Source of the DNA: a virus
DNA: 27,301 bases
Direction: 5' to 3' (one strand)
Virus record (IMG/VR): IMGVR_UViG_3300035670_001059
Span: 1-27,301 of that record
The translations under genes were made by a program, and so were the position numbers. The notes under the pieces were generated by a model, which ran no database searches, was not told the origin of the DNA, and saw only the letters and a program-made list of their open reading frames with translations. Positions 22,507 through 27,301 of this stretch are shown here, piece after piece (position 1 is the stretch's first letter; the number at the start of each line of letters is the position of its first letter).

Positions 22507-23928
22507 ATGCGTGAACTTAAAAACGACGGCGATCAAGACTACGTAGATTGCCCGAAGTGTGCTGCTGGCCGTATCTACTCTCTCGAATGTGATTGCTGCG
22601 GTTACACCGAACCCCCACCGGAAGAGGAAGCCCCTCCCGAGATGACACCTACCCCCGAGCAATCCCTTGCCCTCTCGGAGATGCTCTCCTTCCTCGACGA
22701 CTTCACCGTCTCCCCAGCTACTCCCTTCTTCTGCCTCTCAGGCTATGCCGGCACCGGCAAGTCCTACTCCATCACCCTCTTGGCAAAGAGTAAACTCGAT
22801 GATGACAGCCCCAGGTTCAAACCCTCCGAAATCTGCTTCACCGCTCCGACCAACAAAGCCGTTAAAGTTCTGCGGAACTACCTCGATGATGCCGGCTTGT
22901 CTTCTTCCCCATCGAAGACGATTTATTCCCTGCTCGGGTTGTCCCTTCAAGCAAGCGGAGAGGTCAAAACCCTGACCAAGCCTGAGGAACCTGTCGATCT
23001 TTCTGGGTTTAAGGTCATCGTCGTGGACGAGGCTTCAATGGTCAATCGCTTCCTCATGGATGCTATCCGCGAGGCGTCTGCCGATTGGAACGTCCCGTTC
23101 ATCTTCATGGGTGACCCAGCGCAGCTACCGCCTGTCGGGGAAATAACCTCCCCTGTCTGGAAGGTCGCCCGCGGGGCTCAGCTCGTGACTGTCATGCGTT
23201 ATGGCAACTCCATGCTCGACCTGGCCACGGCCATCCGCAACGTCGTGGATCATCCAGCCCCGTCGGTCAAAATCGAAACCAAGGCCCCGGTTTATCGCTG
23301 GGGGAAAGCCGACTGGCTCAATCAGATCGAAGCCAATCTCGAGCTCTTCAAGTCCGGCGACGCCAAGGCCATTGCTTGGCGGAACGTGACTGTCGATGGG
23401 CATAATGCCTATATCCGCAAGCTCATTTTCGGCCCGATCGCCAAGACCTCGGCCTGGCTTCCCGACGATCAAATCGTTGCCAGAGCTCCGCTTAAGGACC
23501 TCGAAGGCTTTACCTTCATGCAGAACGCTGAAGAAGCCCGTGTCCTCGAAGTCGTCATTGGCAACCACCCTCGGCACAGTGAGTTCGAAATCTTCAACCT
23601 CCTGGTCGAACATGAAACCGGCCGGAAGTTCACGATCCGAACCCTCACCCAAACCGGGAGCTTCCATCTCAGCAACCGGCTCAACGAGCTGTCCATGGAA
23701 GCCAAGAACGGAAAGAAGTGGAAATGGCGGGAGTTCTGGGAGCTGAAGGAAGCGTTCCATGAGGTTCGGCATTCCTATGCTTGGACCAGCCACATGTCCC
23801 AGGGATCATCGGTGAAAAAGGTTTTCGTCGATCTCGAAGACATCATGCTGAACCGTAACCGGGGTGAGGCGTTCCGCTCTCTCTATGTCGCGTGCACCCG
23901 GCAACGCGAGGAATTGCACGTTGCCTAG
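22507..23928 (+). CDS. Dda/RecD-like SF1 helicase with N-terminal zinc ribbon
   Basis: 473 residues, ATG at 22507 with AAGGAAG upstream. Residues 1-33 carry a zinc ribbon (CPKC at 15-18 and CDCC at 28-31), unusual for this helicase family. The helicase motifs follow: Walker A GYAGTGKS at 79-86, motif Ia TAPTNKA at 112-118, Walker B VVDEAS at 172-177, motif III GDPAQLPPV at 202-210, a motif V region around 425-445 (SHMSQGSSVKKVFVD) and motif VI YVACTRQREEL at 460-470. The order and the 5'-to-3' SF1B signature fit Dda-type helicases, which act in phage replication initiation and recombination. All motifs are intact. Followed by a promoter/palindrome gap. Confidence 0.95.
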   Translation: MRELKNDGDQDYVDCPKCAAGRIYSLECDCCGYTEPPPEEEAPPEMTPTPEQSLALSEMLSFLDDFTVSPATPFFCLSGYAGTGKSYSITLLAKSKLDDDSPRFKPSEICFTAPTNKAVKVLRNYLDDAGLSSSPSKTIYSLLGLSLQASGEVKTLTKPEEPVDLSGFKVIVVDEASMVNRFLMDAIREASADWNVPFIFMGDPAQLPPVGEITSPVWKVARGAQLVTVMRYGNSMLDLATAIRNVVDHPAPSVKIETKAPVYRWGKADWLNQIEANLELFKSGDAKAIAWRNVTVDGHNAYIRKLIFGPIAKTSAWLPDDQIVARAPLKDLEGFTFMQNAEEARVLEVVIGNHPRHSEFEIFNLLVEHETGRKFTIRTLTQTGSFHLSNRLNELSMEAKNGKKWKWREFWELKEAFHEVRHSYAWTSHMSQGSSVKKVFVDLEDIMLNRNRGEAFRSLYVACTRQREELHVA

Positions 23929-23946
23929 GGCAGCGAGCGTTGCCAA

Positions 23947-23974
23947 TTGACCCGGCCATCTCCCCGGGGATAAT
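23947..23974 (+). promoter_or_regulatory. Promoter whose -10 box lies in palindrome copy 4
   Basis: TTGACC (23947-23952), 16 nt, GATAAT (23969-23974). The -10 box is the inner part of the left arm of the palindrome 23963-23992, so the start site would fall near its centre or right arm. This is the best evidence that the repeat is an operator. It drives the cassette from 24025. Confidence 0.6.
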
Positions 23975-23992
23975 ATCCGCATTATCCCCGGG
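23963..23992. repeat. Copy 4 of dispersed palindrome
   Basis: CCCGGGGATAAT, spacer ATCCGC, then ATTATCCCCGGG: a perfect 12-bp inverted repeat with the same 6-nt spacer as the other copies, 32 bp before the TTG start at 24025. Confidence 0.9.
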
Positions 23993-24024
23993 AATTTCGG
24001 ACCCCATAACCAAGGACCAGACCA

Positions 24025-24231
24025 TTGACCGTTTCCCTCGAAACCCAAACCCGTATCGCTGAGCTCCGGCTCAAAGCCCAATCCCCTGAAGGCCTCACTC
24101 TCGATGAGGTCAAGGAAGGCATTCGGTTCCTACGTGCCGACCGGCTGAACATGGCTCCGAGCAAGGCGACTTCTCGGACCAAGGCACCAACACCGAATGC
24201 AGATGATCTGCTCGGGGAGCTTGGGCTGTGA
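24025..24231 (+). CDS. Small phage protein ending in LLGELGL (68 aa, TTG start)
   Basis: A TTG at 24025 with AAGGA 8 nt upstream is the only credible start. The 68-residue protein has a helical N-terminal part (TQTRIAELRLKAQ, then LTLDEVKEGIRFLRADR), a Ser/Thr/Lys/Ala/Pro linker and the end NADDLLGELGL. The same terminal heptapeptide occurs in the two paralogous proteins of 179 and 198 residues. Short phage proteins of this layout are common and uncharacterised. It leads the recombination cassette and overlaps the next gene (GTGA). Confidence 0.78.
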   Translation: MTVSLETQTRIAELRLKAQSPEGLTLDEVKEGIRFLRADRLNMAPSKATSRTKAPTPNADDLLGELGL

Positions 24232-24407
24232 GCGGTCACATGTTCGCCCACGGGCTGACCAACGTCAAGCTCAACCTCGACCCCCCCCCAGCCAAGATCC
24301 CGAACATCGTCTTCTCCGATGACAGCTTCTCCACTCATATCACCGTCTGGCTCACCCCTTCCCTAATCACCCAGCTCAAAGCTCTAGTCAAGGACCTGCC
24401 CGAATGA
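24228..24407 (+). CDS. Small hypothetical protein (59 aa, GTG start)
   Basis: The GTG at 24228 overlaps the previous stop (GTGA), with GGGGAG 9 nt upstream; the stop at 24405-24407 overlaps the nuclease ATG (ATGA). The 59 residues read smoothly as a beta-rich small protein (KIPNIVFSDDSFSTHITVWL) with a helical end (LITQLKALVKDLPE). The double overlap and codon use like its neighbours support a real gene, although it is short and has a GTG start. Function unknown. Confidence 0.78.
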   Translation: MSGHMFAHGLTNVKLNLDPPPAKIPNIVFSDDSFSTHITVWLTPSLITQLKALVKDLPE

Positions 24408-25357
24408 CCAAGCTCCACTTCCCCATCGCCATCGACTCGACAACCCTTGGAACCTTCCGCTCCTGTCCGCAGAAGATGTTCCGCCAATACATGCAGCACT
24501 GGAAGCCTGCTGCCGAGTCGGTCCACCTAATCGCAGGAGGTGCATTTGCAGACGGAGTTGAAAAGGCTAGAGTTGCTTTTTACCAAGATGGCGCCACTGC
24601 CGAAGACGCGGTTGGCCTCGGACTGGCAGCGCTTATCCGAAAGTATGGCGACTTTGAATGCCCGCCCGACAGTGCAAAATCACTGGAGCGCACTGCAGGC
24701 GCTCTCGAATTTTACTTCGAACAGTATCCATTGGGAGCTGATGGCGCAACCCCGTGCCAGTTCGCCGACGGTGTGCACGGAATTGAGTTCAGCTTCGCTC
24801 AGCCTCTGCCAATCAATCACCCGGTCACTGGTGACCCACTACTCTACACCGGGCGAAGTGACATGATCGCCGAAGCCTACGGCGGCATCTACATCTACGA
24901 TGAAAAGACCACAACCTCTCTCGGGCCGTCCTGGGCCCGGCAGTGGGAAATGCGGAGTCAGTTCACCGGCTATTGCTGGGCTGCCCGCGAGTTCGGCCTC
25001 AACCCTCAGGGTGTCTGCGTCCGCGGCGTTTCGATCCTCAAGACCAAATACGACACGCAGCAGGTGCTGACCTATCGTTCTCCTTACGAAATCGATCGAT
25101 GGCTGGACCAGACCTGCCGCGACATTGAACGCATGATCGAAGCCTGGAAGGCCGGGCATTGGGACTACAACCTCGATCATGCTTGCAGCGAATACGGCGG
25201 CTGTGCACTTCAGACCGTCTGCAAGTCCTCCGATCCTGATGCTTGGCTCAAGACTTATTTCACCCAGCGGGTTTGGGATCCTCTTGCCCGGGAGGAAGTG
25301 ACGTTGGAGCAATATCAAGCCAAGCTGGAGGCCTATATCAATGGAGCTTCGTCGTGA
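24404..25357 (+). CDS. RecB/Cas4-like PD-(D/E)XK nuclease with Fe-S cysteine set
   Basis: 317 residues from the ATG of an ATGA overlap. Active-site pieces: E128 (HGIEFSF), D153 (TGRSDMIAE), D166-E167-K168 (YDEKTTT) and Q187 (RSQFTGYCWA), the motif series of RecB-type exonucleases. Four cysteines, C21 in the first helix (FRSCPQKMF) and C261-x5-C267-x5-C273 near the end, match the iron-sulphur clamp of AddB and Cas4. The protein probably resects DNA ends to give single strands for the nearby RecA-fold ATPase. All residues appear intact. Distinguishing exonuclease from endonuclease activity is not possible from sequence. Confidence 0.9.
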   Translation: MTKLHFPIAIDSTTLGTFRSCPQKMFRQYMQHWKPAAESVHLIAGGAFADGVEKARVAFYQDGATAEDAVGLGLAALIRKYGDFECPPDSAKSLERTAGALEFYFEQYPLGADGATPCQFADGVHGIEFSFAQPLPINHPVTGDPLLYTGRSDMIAEAYGGIYIYDEKTTTSLGPSWARQWEMRSQFTGYCWAAREFGLNPQGVCVRGVSILKTKYDTQQVLTYRSPYEIDRWLDQTCRDIERMIEAWKAGHWDYNLDHACSEYGGCALQTVCKSSDPDAWLKTYFTQRVWDPLAREEVTLEQYQAKLEAYINGASS

Positions 25358-25697
25358 TTGGTGGTTGCCAGGAGGACTCCGTTACACCAACCATGTTCAG
25401 GCAGAACGGTCTTGTGGAACCTCAATCTGCTGGCTTTGCACAGCTTGTGGGGAGAAGTATGCCCAGATGCATGCTTGGAAGGGCTCGCAACTATCTCCCT
25501 TCTCCTTCATCCACGGAACCTGCGGGACATGTCATGGCAATCGGTTCACCCTGCCCGGTAGCCTCGAATGCATGTCCCTGATCGGTTGGCCGGAAGTCCC
25601 CCTCCCGATCCTGCTCTACCAGCTCGACATCGAACTCAACTTCGCTGAAAAGGAAATCTCCCAATGTCATCCAGCCTCCTATCCACAACAGCCCTGA
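25341..25697 (+). CDS. Zinc-ribbon hypothetical protein (118 aa)
   Basis: 118 residues from the ATG at 25341, overlapping the nuclease end by 17 nt, with GGAGG about 10 nt upstream. Cys pairs C33/C36 (CTAC) and C61/C64 (CGTC), with additional cysteines at 25 and 30, form a probable zinc ribbon. The C-terminal ~45 residues are hydrophobic/helical (LPILLYQLDIELNFAEKEI). It overlaps the ATPase gene by 34 nt, so its last residues are under double constraint. Location between nuclease and ATPase suggests a partner in recombination; this is inferred. Confidence 0.8.
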   Translation: MELRRDWWLPGGLRYTNHVQAERSCGTSICWLCTACGEKYAQMHAWKGSQLSPFSFIHGTCGTCHGNRFTLPGSLECMSLIGWPEVPLPILLYQLDIELNFAEKEISQCHPASYPQQP

Positions 25698-26542
25698 CCC
25701 CACCCTTCTCCCTCCCTGGGGTGAATGTGTTGCTCATGGGCCCTTCCGGCACCGGCAAGACCCACTCCATCGGCACCCTTGTCGACACCGGCATTGATGT
25801 CTTCTACCTCGCCCTTGAGTCCGGCATGGAGTCCCTTCTCGGCTACTGGACCGACCGTGGGCTCGAAGTCCCAAAGAACCTCCATTGGCACAAGCTCACT
25901 GCCCCGGCTGCTGACTTCACGCAGATGATCGCGAATGCCAAGAACATCAACACCCTCAATCTCGACTCCTTGGCCAAGATGACTGATCCAAACAAGTCCA
26001 AGCACAACCAGTTCATCTCCCTGCTCGAAGCCCTTAACAATTTCCCCGATGACCGGACCGGGGAGAAGTTCGGTCCGGTCAATCTCTGGGATCAGTCCAA
26101 AGCCCTCGTCATCGACGGAGCGACGGGTATTTCCAACTGCGCCATGTCCCTCGTCATCGGCGGGAAGGCAGTCAAAAACCAATCCGATTGGGGCATCGCC
26201 CAGGACCAGGTGATCAAGATTGTCCAGATGCTCTGCGACAACTGCGCCTGCCACTTCATCCTCCTCGCCCACGTCGAGCGAGAGACTGACGCCGTCCTCG
26301 GTGGGGTGAAGCTCATGGTCTCAACCCTTGGCAAGGCCATTGCCCCGAAGTTCCCGGCTCTCTTCTCCGATGTCATTCTCACCGAACGGAATGGAACAGA
26401 CTTCAATTGGAACACAGCGTCCGCTATGGCAGATGTTAAATGTCGCAATTTGCCAATTGCCGCGAAACATTTACCCTCGTTTGCTCCAATCATGGAAAAG
26501 TGGATTAGTAGGAACAAAACTGATGGTAACTCCAACTTATAA
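25664..26542 (+). CDS. Sak4-like RecA-fold ATPase, 3' end altered by HNH insertion
   Basis: 292 residues, ATG at 25664 with AAGGAAA about 8 nt upstream. Walker A GPSGTGKT is at 26-33; a Walker B-like ALVIDGATG is around 147; HFILLAHVERETD follows, as in phage single-domain RecA/AAA_24 recombinases (Sak4). These promote annealing or strand exchange with an SSB. The final ~40 codons are conspicuously A+T-rich and end in EKWISRNKTDGNSNL, while a near duplicate (DKWISRNAAS) lies downstream of the HNH gene. The C-terminus has therefore been replaced during insertion; the catalytic core is intact. Confidence 0.88.
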   Translation: MSSSLLSTTALTPPFSLPGVNVLLMGPSGTGKTHSIGTLVDTGIDVFYLALESGMESLLGYWTDRGLEVPKNLHWHKLTAPAADFTQMIANAKNINTLNLDSLAKMTDPNKSKHNQFISLLEALNNFPDDRTGEKFGPVNLWDQSKALVIDGATGISNCAMSLVIGGKAVKNQSDWGIAQDQVIKIVQMLCDNCACHFILLAHVERETDAVLGGVKLMVSTLGKAIAPKFPALFSDVILTERNGTDFNWNTASAMADVKCRNLPIAAKHLPSFAPIMEKWISRNKTDGNSNL

Positions 26543-26987
26543 GTCCTGGGCGGAAATGAAAGCTCGCTGTAACAATTCAAATCGAAAAGATTGGCAGAAT
26601 TACGGCGGGCGGGGAATTACCTATGACCCTCGCTGGGAAGACTATTCAGCCTTCCGAGCTGATATGGGATCAAGGCCCGAAGGCCTCAGCTTAGACCGTA
26701 TAAACAATTCCGGTCATTACACAAAGACTAATTGTCGTTGGGCCACTAAGACGGAACAGAACAATAAGCGACGTGAACGTGCTCGAGGAGTTCAGAGAAA
26801 AGATAATACATCAGGAGTTCCAGGAGTTTTCCAAGATAAACGCCGAGGAACTTGGTATGCGAGAGTCTACGAGCACGGAGTTGTTGTTAATCTTTACTCT
26901 GGCCCCTCTTACGAAGAAGCTGTTGCGCGAAGAGAGTATTACGAAAGTGAACAGAATAGTAAGATCATTTCCGATCAAATCGGATAA
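26523..26987 (+). CDS. HNH homing endonuclease with AP2-like domain
   Basis: 154 residues from the ATG at 26523 (AGGAA about 9 nt upstream), overlapping the ATPase end by 20 nt. Features: SWAEMKARCNN and NYGGRGITYDPRW at the N-terminus, the HNH core SLDRINNSGHYTKTNCRW at about 56-73, and an AP2-like domain from SGVPGVFQDKRRGTWYARV at about 97 to 140. A+T-rich codon use contrasts with the cassette. It belongs to a different subfamily from the HNH-AP2 protein at 3412-3894. It sits exactly at the boundary between the new and displaced 3' ends of the ATPase gene, the typical position of a homing gene. Confidence 0.94.
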   Translation: MVTPTYKSWAEMKARCNNSNRKDWQNYGGRGITYDPRWEDYSAFRADMGSRPEGLSLDRINNSGHYTKTNCRWATKTEQNNKRRERARGVQRKDNTSGVPGVFQDKRRGTWYARVYEHGVVVNLYSGPSYEEAVARREYYESEQNSKIISDQIG

Positions 26988-27045
26988 CCAACCGGATTTC
27001 AAACTGATCATTGACAAGTGGATCAGTCGGAATGCGGCATCATAA
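26986..27045 (+). pseudogene. Displaced original 3' end of the Sak4-like ATPase gene
   Basis: A 19-codon remnant followed by TAA reads NQPDFKLIIDKWISRNAAS. It matches the current end of the ATPase (LPSFAPIMEKWISRN) at P, F, I, K and WISRN, but with G+C-rich codons like the rest of the cassette. It has no start of its own. The natural explanation is that the HNH gene arrived with a recoded copy of the ATPase 3' end and pushed the old one downstream. Confidence 0.75.
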
Positions 27046-27056
27046 GGAGAAGTGAA

Positions 27057-27301
27057 ATGGACAATCAATATAATCTACAGGGCGACATGGCTATGGAAAT
27101 GACATCTAACCGGGGTCGTGTGAGTCATGCCTCTGAGACCGTCGGCCCAATCGAAGTGGCCAAGGAGCTCATTCAGGACTGTATGGCTACGGTTATTCGG
27201 TCCAGGCTACTGTTGTCCGTCAAGATCGATGCTCTTGTCGGCGCTCAGCCTGAAGGTCCTGATGCTCCGAAGTGCAGCCCACCAGCCGACAGCCTCCTCA
27301 G
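27057..27301 (+). CDS. Hypothetical protein (N-terminal part, runs off right edge)
   Basis: ATG at 27057 with AAGGAG 7 nt upstream, 11 bp after the ATPase remnant; 81 complete codons are open to the edge. The protein starts MDNQYNLQGDMAMEMTSNRG, contains a helical segment (IEVAKELIQDCMATVIRSRL) and a Pro/Ala-rich stretch near the edge. By position it belongs to the recombination cassette, but the visible part shows no recognisable domain. Confidence 0.75.
   Translation, partial: MDNQYNLQGDMAMEMTSNRGRVSHASETVGPIEVAKELIQDCMATVIRSRLLLSVKIDALVGAQPEGPDAPKCSPPADSLL

Noticed and set aside
1-27301. CRISPR array or anti-phage defence island
   Set aside because: No regularly spaced identical repeats and no defence gene family; the Cas4-like nuclease is explained by a phage recombination cassette.

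Overview
The window is part of the genome of a tailed bacteriophage (Caudoviricetes). The virion gene order is that of a short-tailed (podovirus-like) phage. No integrase, tRNA, rRNA or CRISPR array was seen, so a lytic phage or an incomplete contig fits better than an obvious prophage. High G+C, Shine-Dalgarno starts and promoter-like boxes of the form TTGAxx-N17-CATCGT suggest an alphaproteobacterial host. That host assignment is inference, not read directly from the sequence.

Left arm (1-15034, all on the minus strand): the late operon, read from right to left. The order is terminase small subunit, a small ORF, terminase large subunit, portal, FmdB-like zinc-ribbon protein, scaffold, major capsid, decoration-like protein, intrinsic terminator, HhH/coiled-coil protein, SU10-type adaptor, a large tail-associated protein, a GNAT acetyltransferase, an inserted HNH-AP2 endonuclease, an S74-chaperone tail protein and two probable ejected/internal proteins. 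The last of these runs off the left edge. Most junctions are TAATG/TGATG overlaps or a few bases long, so the genes are translationally coupled. A promoter (TTGACA-N17-CATCGT) lies just upstream of the terminase small subunit.

Middle (about 15088-17145): an 850-bp G-rich stretch without convincing genes, directly upstream of the terminase genes. It holds iteron-like repeats, a long imperfect inverted repeat, an AT-rich island and a G-quadruplex-prone cluster, and is a candidate packaging site or origin. Next comes a short minus-strand operon (179-aa protein, 52-aa membrane protein, terminator), then a divergent regulatory region.

Right arm (17146-27301, all plus strand): a lone HNH endonuclease, an early operon of small proteins ending in a strong terminator, a second operon of small, mostly overlapping genes, a Dda/RecD-like helicase with an N-terminal zinc ribbon, then a replication/recombination cassette: a RecB/Cas4-like Fe-S PD-(D/E)XK nuclease, a zinc-ribbon protein and a Sak4-like RecA-fold ATPase. 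A third HNH endonuclease has invaded the 3' end of the ATPase gene, leaving a remnant of the old 3' end downstream.

Two observations cross operons. (1) A dispersed palindrome, CCCGGGGATAAT-N6-ATTATCCCCGGG, occurs four times nearly intact and once degenerate. It sits just upstream of genes or the late promoter and twice overlaps a plausible promoter, which suggests a phage-wide operator. (2) Three proteins, two of them paralogues on opposite strands, share a C-terminal LLGELGL peptide, possibly a docking tag for a common partner.
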